From Fasciola hepatica (lineage: Eukaryota > Platyhelminthes > Trematoda > Plagiorchiida > Fasciolidae): 64,000 bases of DNA. A program made the translations under genes and the position numbers. Within the stretch, counting starts at the first letter, position 1; each line of letters starts with the position of its first letter. Positions 52,643 to 63,400 of this stretch are shown one piece after another. Below the pieces are notes generated by a model that did not search any database, was not told the origin of the DNA, and worked only from the letters and a program-made list of their open reading frames with translations. The DNA lies in assembly GCA_948099385.1 (NCBI GenBank), contig CANUEZ040000211.1, forward strand, positions 216,501 through 280,500, read 5' to 3'.

Positions 52643-54244
52643 GGGAGAAGTAGAAAGAGTTCTTACCTGCGGTGCTGAACTACATGATCTATTCTGCAAG
52701 ATATTGTGAAAGAATAGAAGGTTATTTCTTATGCGGCGTAGCCATAAGTGATCGATTTTCAGCCGCTCACAATGTTCCACGTAATTAGAGGGCGAAGAAA
52801 AACCTATAAGCTGTTTCGTGAATGCCCGTTGTACGTTCTCAAATGCTATGCGGTCCCTTTGTCGCATGTTGGAACAAATGATTGAGCCGTATTCCAGAAG
52901 AGGTCTAACATGGGACTTAAAAATGTTTAGTTTACTTTCTGGCAAAATAAATGTTCGATGTATTAGCCCGATCGTACGGCGTGCTTTAGCCACCTGGATG
53001 GCTGCGTGTTCCGAAAAGTCAAACGTACATGAGTAGTGTAGACCCAAGTCACGTACCTGAGAGTTATTGGGGATGAACTTGCCGTTTATGGTAAATCTTC
53101 CAGTGGGGACGTGACATTTATACGTAATAATATTACTTTTTTCGGCGGAAAAACTCATTTTCCAATCATTACTCCAGGAGCTGAGAGCGAGCAGTTCCCT
53201 TGTAATGTCATCTACGGTAGAGGCTAACGCCGCGGGCTCAAAAGTGTACACGATTTTGATATCATCTGCAAACAGGAAGGGAACTCCCCGTTGGAAAATG
53301 GTAAATATATAGTTAACGTACACTAGGAACAGTAATGGGCCCCGTACACTACCTTGTATCACCCCACTGGTTACGGGATGAGGTTCGGACAAATTTCCAC
53401 CTATACTTACAACCTGGTCTCGGGATGTTAAATAGGACGCAAACCAAGCGAGCATTGGGTCCACGATTCCATAAGTTTTGATCTTCTGTAGTAACCGGAC
53501 GTGGGATACCCGGTCAAACGCCTTGGTCATGTCCAAAAAGAGCACGATTGCCGATTTACCAATATTGACAGCCTCTGTGACCAGATTGAGGAAATCGGTC
53601 ATGCATGTCGCACATGATCTATTTTTCAGAAAACCATGCTGACCAGCGTTGATTAGATTATTGTTAAGAAGGTGACGTGTCAGTCTTTCCTTGATCATTC
53701 TCTCCATGATCCTGGACACGACCGGGGTGTGGTTCACCGGCCGATAGTTAACTGGATCTAGACGTGATCCTTTTTTGTGCATCGGTATGATAGTTGAAGT
53801 TTTCCATTGGAAAGGGAAAACACTGCACCTGAGTGACAAATTGAATATGTTTGTCAGCAACATTGGAACATCTTCGCCATCTCGACTAAAAATGGCCGGT
53901 GGTAATGCATCTGGACCTGGCCTGCAGGACGGTCTTGTTTCTGCAACATGGACTGAAACCTCATCAGGGTAGAACACTACCGTCGAGAAAGTTACTGATG
54001 TCACCGGATCTAGAACGGGGAAGGATGTGGCGTCATCCGTCGTTAAAGAGGAGGCAAAATAGGTGCTGAAAGCCTCCGTAATCAAAAGAGGGTCACGCAA
54101 GCATTTATTATTATAGTTCAAATATGGGATGTCTTGGTTAGGTTGCTTGTTTCTGACCTTCATTAGCCTGGCCAGTGCTTCCACCTTGTTTGGGTGGCTT
54201 AAGGCATCTAGTTCCTGTTTCTTCTTAGAAGAATCCAAGCGCAA
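52640..54244 (-). pseudogene. LINE ORF2 reverse transcriptase domain
   Basis: This 534-codon segment is the polymerase of ORF2. The three catalytic aspartates are present: D238 in FLDMTKAFD and D327-D328 in the FADD box (codons at 53261-53272). Other family landmarks are GPDALPP (110-116), NYRPV (166-170), QHGFLKNRS (202-210), SGVIQGS (293-299), GPLLF (302-306) and a thumb-like region with LLEYGS and LWLRRIRNN. Several usually conserved positions look changed: VPQGS is VIQGS, the L after QGSV is R, and YVND is YVNY, consistent with decay. The segment starts in mid-frame, 71 sense codons after the TAA at 54458-54460, and ends at TAA 52640-52642, after which the same frame continues with C-terminal sequence. 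The family is CR1-like by overall pattern. Confidence 0.92.
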
Positions 54245-54457
54245 TTTAATCGTACGGGATATACGTATTATTTGAAGATACGACGAGAAGTCCCTCGTCT
54301 TAGTGAATCTTCGTTGGAGTTTGGCTAGGTTACCGTTAAGACGATCTAGAGAGTTCCGTTGTTTGCGTATGATAGGCCTCGAGGCTGGATTGATTTTGTC
54401 GAGGCAGTAGTGAAGATTAGTATACAGTTGGGCAGCTGCTATCTCTAGGTCATTAGA

Positions 54458-54460
54458 TTA
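54458..54460 (-). other. In-frame TAA between endonuclease and reverse transcriptase
   Basis: The - strand codons read GAC GAA TCG TTT TAA TCT AAT. Both sides are open in the same frame (213 bases separate this stop from the first codon of the 54244 segment), so this is a point nonsense mutation or part of an unusual two-protein arrangement. Confidence 0.85.
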
Positions 54461-55234
54461 AAACGATTCGTCCCAGTTTAAGGAACGGATAAAAGAGGGT
54501 AGACTATTCCAGCAAGCTTTATGGTATTGCTTATTGGTGGTCGGAAGGTGTGTTTCTGCTGACTTATCAGTGTGAGGCCAAGGTGCAGTAAAAACACAGG
54601 ATACCATCTTATGGTCACTACCGGTGAAGCGACTTAAGATTTGGGTATCTAAATTCTTGATACCAATAGAGAAGATAAGGTCTAATGTATTTCTCCCTCG
54701 AGTGGGGGATAAAACATGCAGTACCCAATTACCCACATGGATACACGAAAGGAAATCATGGAGTTTTGGGGGTGATGTCATAAAATGCCAACATATTCCA
54801 GGCACGTTGAAATCACCAGCTAGAATTTTAGCAGTTACGGGGAGGTTAGAGACATAGTTGAATGCGTCTATTATTGCTGTCAACTCGTGCCTGCCCTGGT
54901 TTGGAGGACGGTAGATACATCCTACGAGAAGTAGTTGTTGATCTTCTTTGATATTGAGCCAGACCGAGTCTGGAATGTTGTCTAGAATAGGATGATGGAA
55001 CCTTCTCGCCGTGAATATGTGTCTGGTGTAAATGATGCAGCCGCCTCCTCTTTGGTCAGATCTACTGTTGGCAGTGGCCTGATAGCCGGGTATGGATACG
55101 TGGTTTAATGGGGTGTGATCCGTCAGCCACGTCTCGGTAACTAGTAAGATGTCAGGGTGTAGGTCTAATGCAAGCTCTCTAAGCAGGGGCAATTTTGGGA
55201 GGAGAGAGCGGACGTTAAATAGTAAGAGAGACAA
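54458..55234 (-). pseudogene. LINE ORF2 apurinic-type endonuclease domain
   Basis: This is the N-terminal catalytic domain of ORF2, which nicks chromosomal DNA. Counting from the TTG at 55234 as residue 1, the family's hallmark positions are all visible: N7 in FNVRS, E34 in VTETWL, the GGG at 63-65, Y108 in IYRPP, D141 and N143 in GDFN, D185 in NTLDLIF, and S206-D207-H208 in GSDHK. The TTG is not a proven start, since the frame stays open upstream. The domain runs into TAA at 54458-54460 after SLNWDESF. In the same frame 71 sense codons follow before the reverse transcriptase segment, so the stop looks like a nonsense mutation inside ORF2. With that stop the copy would yield an isolated endonuclease at most. 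Confidence 0.9.
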
Positions 55235-55687
55235 GGTGTTTTTGGATAGGTTCTCAGTAGATAGAGCCGTAATTTCATTGTGGTGAGGTGATGAAGGATC
55301 GTCAAATAAGGCGTGGCTTACGATGGGCAGTCGAAGCTCGACCCATTTTAACCGGAATTCAGATGAAGAGTTTGTGCCTGTGACTAAATGCGCCGCTGGG
55401 CTTTCAAATTGGGCGTAATTTGAAGAGCGGTTAGGGGGTTCTAATTGAAACGGCCGAATCCTGGAGGAAGTAAATGAGGCGCGGAGGGAGCTGGGGGGGG
55501 ATAGAGGTGGTAAGGACTTATGGACATTTGGTGCCTTAGCCCGGGGCTTGATGCTATACGTGGATTGTGGTTGAGTGAGGGATAAGGACGAAAAAACGGG
55601 AGAGGTCCGGGGGCGGGGTGGAAGTTGAAGCTTGTGCCAAGGTTGCGGACTGCACTGAGGTAGTCCACTGAAGGAGGAAATGGGAGT

Positions 55688-55939
55688 CTAGGAATATTCG
55701 ACAGGGAGGGTTGAACCTGGTGGTGATATGGGTCTTAGAGGACCCCCGGAGAGGTAGAATCGAATACCCCGTTTCGAGAGGTATAGGGCACGGAAGCGAA
55801 GGCATGTTGGGCCAGTGGTGGAAAGAAAGGTCCGCCCGGCATCATATTTGGTATCGCGGCAAACTGTATTATCCGTGGAGGCATACGTGATGGTGTTGAA
55901 CACGGGTCGAGAGCCGGCCACTGGGTCTCTGGGAAGGCT
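55688..55939 (-). pseudogene. Open segment upstream of ORF2, same frame
   Basis: The frame shared with ORF2 is open from 55939 down to TAG at 55688-55690. It encodes about 83 residues including YDAGRTFLSTTG, LYLSKRGIRFYLSGG and PPGSTLPVEYS. No family motif is recognised. Its continuity with the ORF2 frame suggests it is the ORF2 N-terminus or the end of the region between ORF1 and ORF2. It begins after TAA at 55940-55942. Confidence 0.5.
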
Positions 55940-56091
55940 TTATATTGAGTGGGATTGTGCGTGGGTCGGACCCTAATGTGAGTTGTCTGACAATTCGAGC
56001 GCAGCTCGAATGGGCTGGATGCTTGTATCTTTGAGCTAGTGCCCTCTGTAGGCCTAGAGTCTGCACGGTTAGGTTCAGGTTTGTGGGTGGA
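55940..56091 (-). other. Spacer between ORF1 and the ORF2 frame
   Basis: One - strand frame (about 56120-55869) reads through this stretch for 83 codons with N-D-P-P-T-N-L-N at its start, overlapping the end of ORF1 in another frame. It may be the original ORF1 C-terminus displaced by a frameshift, or non-coding. No motif is recognised. Confidence 0.4.
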
Positions 56092-56946
56092 TCATTGCGG
56101 TCGCCTCCGAGAGCCCACAAATATTTGACAACTGCTTTCCGGTTTTACTTCGGATTGCATGGTAGGATGGCCCTGGCAGTGAGGCCCCACTCTATCTGTT
56201 TGTGTGTGATGATGGGCCGGAATGGGCCTCGCGCTTGCAAGTTTTGTTGGTCCGGAGGAATTGAGAGATCTAGTAAGGGCAAGAGGGACAGGCGGATGGT
56301 CCAAACCGGATGGAGTGGTGGGAGTAGAGGTAGCCTGCATCCTACGAACCCGCTTACTTGGTGGAGGGATGGCCGGTGATGGAGAGGCCCCCAATGCCCG
56401 ATCAACCGTGCCGTTGTTAGGGGCAGGTGATGTAGATACGCTGCGGGTAGGGGTCGAAGCTGCATCTAGAAGTACCTGTCGTCCACTGGATGTTACCTGG
56501 GGGTCCGACAAGGGTGAGCTGTCAAGGTCGACCGGCACCTGAATTGGTACGGAGCGTACCGGGTTGAGGGGAGGTGATCGCACGGCTGAGGCTAGCCTCC
56601 GCCGAGGGCCGGTTTGTGAGGTACTAGTGTGAGTTACTGCTGTCCTCGACGCCTCTCTTTGGAAAAGAGTCTTGTCTGCCGTAATCCTGAAAGATTTATA
56701 AGCTGTGTTCAGGGCAAGCGACGGTTGCCTTTTGATAAATTCTCTTGCTATTTGATCGGAAGGAAATTGGAAAAGGATAGGACATGTGTGGCGTGGTGAA
56801 CGTTTGTGTAACCTTGTGCACGTGCATGGATGGTGTTCCATGCCAGCTGCCCTGAGCAGGGTGGATTTCAGTTGTGATACTGGGGCCTCGTCCGGGAGAT
56901 TGAAGGCTATCGCATTCTTGCTATTTGAGATGCGCTTAAATATCAA
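56092..56946 (-). pseudogene. LINE ORF1, 5'-truncated at the satellite junction
   Basis: This open frame of 284 codons starts at a TTG immediately after an in-frame TGA that belongs to satellite DNA, so the true start is missing. Residues about 11-100 (NAIAFNLPDE, CTCTRLHKRS, CPILFQFPSDQIAREFIKRQ, SFRITADKT) resemble the RNA-binding-like domain of CR1-type ORF1 proteins, with a beta strand, a basic loop and a second strand. The remainder is rich in S, P, T and R and looks unstructured. The frame ends with TGA at 56092-56094; other - strand frames then stay open in overlapping pieces to about 55441, so the normal end of ORF1 is uncertain. ORF1 proteins of LINEs bind the element RNA to form the particle that enters the nucleus. 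The assignment is from pattern and position. Confidence 0.72.
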
Positions 56947-59900
56947 TCAATCAATCATCCGTAATCAGTTATCAATCAGCAATCATCAATTATCCATCAG
57001 CATACATCACTCATCAATTATAAATCATCAGTTGTCACGAATCAATCATCAGTAATCATTCATCAATCATCAATCATCAATTATCAATCATCAATCATCA
57101 ATCACCAATCATTAAACACCAATCACTCATCGATTATAAATCATCACTGGTCACGAATAAATCATCAATCGTCATACATCAATCATCAGTAATCAATCAT
57201 CAACCATCAGTCATCAATCATCGATAATCAATCATCAGTAATCAAACATCAATCATTAATCATCAATCATCAATCATCAATAATGAATCATCAAACATCA
57301 ATCATCAATTATCAATCATCATGCATCACTCACCAAATAAATTACACAATTTTTACAAATCACTCATCAATAATCATTGATCCAACATCAATCATCAATC
57401 GTCAATCATTAATCATCAATCATCAATCATGAATTATCAAATACCATGCATCACTCATCAATTATAAATCATCACTGGTCACGAATCAATCATCAGTGAT
57501 CATTCATCAAACATCGGTAATCAATCATCATTCATCAATCATCAGTAATCAATCAGCAATAATGAAACCTCAATCAATAATCATCAATTATCAATAATCA
57601 TGCATCAGTCATCAAATATAAGTAAAACATTTTCACGAATCACTCATCAATTATCATTCATCCATCATCAACCGTCAATAGTCAATCATCAAACATCAAT
57701 CGTCAATCATTAATCATAAATCATCAATAATGAATTATCAAATATCATGCATCACTCATCAATTATAAATCATCACCGGTCACGAATAAATCATCAATCA
57801 TCATTCATCTATCATCAGTAATCAATCATCAACCATCAGTCATCAATCATCGATAATCAATCATCAGTAATCAATCATCAATCATCAATCATCAATCATC
57901 AATCATCAATTATCCATCAGAATGCATCACTCATCAATTATAAATCAACAATGGTAACGAATCAATCATCAATAATCATTCATCAATCATCAATCATCAA
58001 TCACCAATCATCAATCATTAATCATCAATCATCAATCATTAAACATCAATCATCAATCAATAATTATCAACCATCATGCATCACTCATCAATTATAAATC
58101 ATCACTGGTCACGAATAAATCATCAAACATCATTCATCAATCATCAATCATCAATCATCAACCATCAGTCATCAGTCATCAAAAATCAATCATCAGTCAT
58201 CAATCATCAATAATCAATTATCAATCATCAACCATCAGTAATCACTCATCAATAATCAATCATCAGTCATCAGACATCAATCATCAATCATCAGTCATCA
58301 ATAATTACCCATCAATCATCAGTTATCAATCATCAAGCATCACTCATCAATTAAAAATCATCAATGTTCAAGAACCAATCATCAAAAATCAATCATCAGT
58401 AATCAATCATCAATCATTAGTCATCAATATTGAATCATCAAACATCAATCATCAATTATCAATCATCATGCATCACTCATCAAATAAAATAAACAATTTT
58501 CACGAATCACTCATCAATAATAATTAATCCATCAACAACCATCAATCGTCAATCATCAATCACCATTCATCAGTAATTATTCATCAAGCATCAATCATGA
58601 ATTATCAAATATCATGCATCACTCATCATTTATAAATCATCACTGGTCACGAATAAATGATCAATCATCATTCATCAATCATCAATAATCAATCATCAAA
58701 CATCAGTCTTCAATCATCAATAATCAGTCATCAGTAATCCATCATCAATCATCAATCATCAATAATCAATAATCAATTATCCATCATCGTGAATCACTCA
58801 TCAATAATAAATCATCAATTGTCACAAATAAATCATCAATAATCAATCATCAATCATCAATCATCAATCATCAATCATCAATCATCAATCATCAATCATC
58901 AATCAGCAATCATCAATCAGCAATCATCAATCATCAATCATCAATCATCAGTCATTATTCATCAATCATCATTCATCAATCATCAATCATCAATCATAAA
59001 TCATCAATCGTCAGTCATCAATTATCCATCATCATGCATCACTCATCAATTATAAATCATCAATTGTCACGAATCAATCATCAATAATCGTTCATTTATC
59101 ATCAATCATCAATCATCAATCATCAATCTTCAATCATCAATCATCAATCATCAACTATCAAACACCATGCCTCACACATCAAATAAAATAAACAATTTTC
59201 ACGAATCACTCATCACTAATCATTTATCCATCATCAATCATCAATCGTCAATCATCAATTATCAATCATCAAGCATCACGCATCAAATTAAATCATCAAT
59301 TTTCACGAACCAATCATCAAAAATCAATCATCGGTAATCAATCATCAATAATGAATCATCAAACATCAATCATCAATTATCAATCATCATGCATCACTCA
59401 TCAAATAAAACAAACAATCTTCACGAATCACTCATCAATAATCATTCATCCATCACCAATCATCGATCGTCAATCACCAATCTTAAATCATGTATTATCA
59501 AATATCATGCATCACTCATCAATTACAAATCATCACTGGTCACGAATAAATCATCAATCATCATTCATCAATCAACAATAATCAATCATTAACCATGTAT
59601 CATCAATCATCAATGATCAATCATCAGTCATCAGACATCAATCATCAATCATCAATCATCAATCATCAATCATCAATCATCAATCATCAATCATCAATCA
59701 TCAATTATCAATCATCAAGCGACACTCATCAATCAAAATCATCAATTCTCACGAACCAATCATCAGTCATCCATCATCAGTCATCAATCATCAATAATGA
59801 ATCATCAAACATCAATCAACAATTATCAATCACCATGCATCACTCATCAAATAAAATAAACAATTTTCACGAATCACTCATCAATAATCATTCATCCATC

Positions 59901-60430
59901 ACCAATCATCAATCGTCAATCATCAATTATCAATCATCAAGCATCACGCATCAATTAAAATCATCAACTTCCACGAACCAATCATCAAAAATCAGACATC
60001 AGTAATCAATCATCAATAATGAATCATCAAACATCAATCATCAATTATCAATCATCATGCATCACTCATCAAATGAAATAAACAATTTTCACGAATCACT
60101 CATCAATAATCAATCATCCATCACCAATAATCAATCGTCAATCACCAATCATAAATCATGAATTATAAATATCATGCATCACTTATTAATTACAAATCAT
60201 CACTGGTCACGAATAAATCATCAATCATTATTCATCAATCATCAATATTCAATCATCAACCATCTGTCATCAATCATCAATGATCAATCATCAGTCATAA
60301 GACATCAATCATCAATCATCAATCATCAATCGTCAATCATCAATCATCAATCATCAATCATCAAACATCAGCCATCAATCATCAATCATCAATCATCAAT
60401 CACCAATAATCAATCATCAATCATCAATCA
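56947..60430 (+). repeat. Satellite array with GCATCACTCATCAA / GTCACGAAT markers, first part
   Basis: Heptamer repeat carrying a frequent marker, GCATCACTCATCAATTATAA or a variant, followed by a CACGAAT or CACGAAC element about 20 bases later. Three marker subtypes recur in the order AATTAAAAATCATCAA...CACGAACC, then AAATAAAATAAACAATTTTC, then AATTATAAATCATCACTGGT. Examples of the full order are 58340-58465-58614 and 59274-59390-59508. Two further subtypes lie at 59716 and 59838. No gene is visible. Confidence 0.85.
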
Positions 60431-63400
60431 TCAATCACCAATAAGCATTTGTCAATATTCAATCACAAATATTCAATAGTCAAACAACAATCATCAATAA
60501 TCACGCATCATCCATCACGCATCCATCGTCAATCAATAATCATCTATCATCATTCATCAATCATCAATCATCAGTCATCAATTATCAATCATCAGAAAAC
60601 AACCATCATCCATCTGTCAGCAATAAATAATCATCAATAATCAACCATTATTCGGCATTCACCAATCACCAATTATCAATCATCATTCATCAATCATCAA
60701 TGATCATTCATCAATATGCATCACTCATCAATTATAAATCATCAGTTGTCACGAACCAATCATCAATTGTCACGAATCAATCATCAATAATCAATCGTCA
60801 ATCATCAACTATCAATCACTAATCATCAGTCATCAATCATTATTCATCAATAAGCCATCAGAATGCAACACTCATCAATTATAAATAATCAATTGTCACG
60901 AATCAATCATCAATAATCATTCATCAGTCATCAATCATAAATCATCAATCATCAATCATCAATCATCAATTATCAATCATCAATAATCATTCATTATTAT
61001 GCATCACTGATCAATTATAAATCATCAGTTGTCACGAATCAACCATCAATTAGCATTCATCAATCATCAATCATCAATCATCAATCATCAAAACTCAATC
61101 ATCATTCATCAATCATCAATCATCAACCATCAGTCATCAATCATCAATAATCAATAATCAGTCATCAATCATCAATCACCAATCATCAATCATCAATCAT
61201 CAATCACCAAACATCAACCATCAATAATCCATCACCATGCATCACTCATCAATTATAATTCATCAATTGTCACGTACCAATCGTCAATAATTATTAATCA
61301 ATCATCAATCATCAATCATCTATCATCAGTCATCAATCATCAATCGTCAGTTATCAAACACCATGCATCACTCATCAATTATAAAATATCACTGGTCACG
61401 AATAAATCTTCAATCATCATTCATCAATCATCAATAATCAATCATCAACCATCGGTCATCAGTCATAAATAATCAAACATCAGTCATCAGATATCAATCA
61501 CCAATCATCAATAATCAATCATCAATTATCAATCATCAATCATCAAGCGTCACTCATCAATTAAAAATCATCAATTTTCACGAACCGATCATCAATAATC
61601 AATCATCAGTCATCAATCATCAATCGTCGATCATCAATAATAAATCATCAAACATCAATCATCAATTATCAATCAGCATGCATCACTCATCAAATATAAG
61701 TTAACAATTTTCACGAATCTATCATCAATCATCAATCGTCAATCATTAATCATCAATCATGAATTATCAAATATCATGCATCACTCATCAATTATAAATC
61801 ATCACTGGTCACGAATTAATCATCAATCATCATTCATCAATCATCAATCATCAATCATCAACCATAAGTCATCAATCACCAATGATCAATGATCAATCAT
61901 CATTCATCAATCATCAATCACCAATCATCAATCATCAATCATCAATCATCAATTAGCCATCAGCATGCATCACTTATCAATTATAAATCATCAATTGTCA
62001 CGAATCAATCATCAATCATCATTCATCGGTCATCACTCATTAATCATCAATCATCAATCATCAACCATAAGTCATCAATCACCAATGATCAATGATCAAT
62101 CATCATTCATCAATCATCAATCACCAATCATCAATCATCAATCATCAATCATCAATTAGCCATCAGCATGCATCACTTATCAATTATAAATCATCAATTG
62201 TCGCGAATCAATCATCAATCATCGTTCATCGGTCATCACTCATTAATCATCAATCATCAATAATTAATCGTCAATCATCAATCATCAATCATCAATCATC
62301 AATCATCAATCATCAATCATCAATCATCAGTCATCAATCATCAATCACCAATCATCAATCACCAATATTCAATCATCAATCATCAATCATCATTCTCCAA
62401 TAATAAGTCATCAATCATCAATCACCAATAAGCATTTGTTAATAGTCAATCACAATTATTAAATAGTCAAACAAAAATCATCAATAATCACGCACCATCC
62501 ATCACGCATCCATCGTCAATCATTAATCATCTATCATCATTCATCAATCATAAATCATCAGTCATCAATTATCAATCATCAGAAATCAACCATCATCCAT
62601 CTGTCAGCAATAATTAATCATCAATAATCAACCATCAATCGGCATTCATCAATCACCAATTATTAATCATCAATCATGAATCATCAATGATCGTTCATCA
62701 ATATGCATCACTCATGAATTATAAATCATCAGTTGTCACGAATCAATCATCAATTGTCACGAATCAATCATCAATAATCAATCGTCAATCTTTAACCATC
62801 ATTCACCAATCATCAATCATCAATCATCAATCATCAATTAGCCATCAGCATGCATCACTTATCAATTAAAAATCATCAATTGTCACGAATCAATCATCAA
62901 TCATCATTCATGGGTCATCAATCATAAATCATCAATCATCAATCATCAATCATCAATCATCAATCATCAATCACCAATCATCAGCCATCAATCATCAATC
63001 ACCAATCGTCAATCACCAATAATCAATCATCAATCATCAATCATCAATCATCAATCATCATTCTCCAATAATAAGTCATCAATCATCAATCACCAATAAG
63101 CATTTGTTAATAGTCAATCACAATTATTAAATAGTCAAACAAAAATCATCAATAATCACGCACCATCCATCACGCATCCATCGTCAATCATTAATCATCT
63201 ATCATCATTCATCAATCATAAATCATCAGTCATCAATTATCAATCATCAGAAATCAACCATAATCCATCTGTCAGCAATAATTAATCATCAATAATCAAC
63301 CATTAATCGGCATTCATCAATCACAAATTATCAATCATCATTCATCAATCATCAATGATCATTCATCATTATGCATCACTCATCAATTATAAATCATCAG

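Larger units (their letters stand above)
52400..55687 (-). pseudogene. LINE ORF2 (endonuclease-reverse transcriptase), broken by stops
   Basis: A single - strand frame runs from after a TAG at 55688-55690 to a TAA at 52400-52402, interrupted only by TAA at 54458-54460 and TAA at 52640-52642. No frameshift is needed between endonuclease, reverse transcriptase and C-terminus, which argues for fairly recent inactivation. There is no in-frame ATG before the endonuclease; translation upstream of 55234 is S/P-rich. The frame is also open from 55939 to the TAG at 55688-55690, so that TAG may be a third disabling mutation in the ORF2 N-terminal part, or lie outside the ancestral coding region. ORF2 proteins nick the target DNA and copy the element RNA at the nick (target-primed reverse transcription). 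Confidence 0.85.
52079..56946 (-). mobile_element. CR1-like non-LTR retrotransposon remnant (LINE), - strand
   Basis: Reading on the - strand from the satellite junction at 56946, there is an ORF1 fragment, a P/S-rich linker region, an apurinic-type endonuclease, a reverse transcriptase and a C-terminal region, in the order typical of CR1/L2-like LINEs. No RNase H domain is seen. The element is 5'-truncated: ORF1 begins abruptly at the satellite border. ORF2 carries in-frame stops at 55688-55690 (TAG), 54458-54460 (TAA) and 52640-52642 (TAA), so this copy cannot make the whole protein. The 3' limit is uncertain: it could lie near 52400, at 52079 or as far as the (TA)n tract at 50483. The flatworm-like look of the protein is an impression only. 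Confidence 0.85.

Noticed and set aside
52449..54857. + strand open frames opposite ORF2
   Set aside because: They are antisense shadows of the endonuclease and reverse transcriptase frames.
56083..56542. + strand open frames opposite LINE ORF1
   Set aside because: They are shadows of the GC-rich ORF1 region on the other strand; the - strand frame has family-like sequence and they do not.
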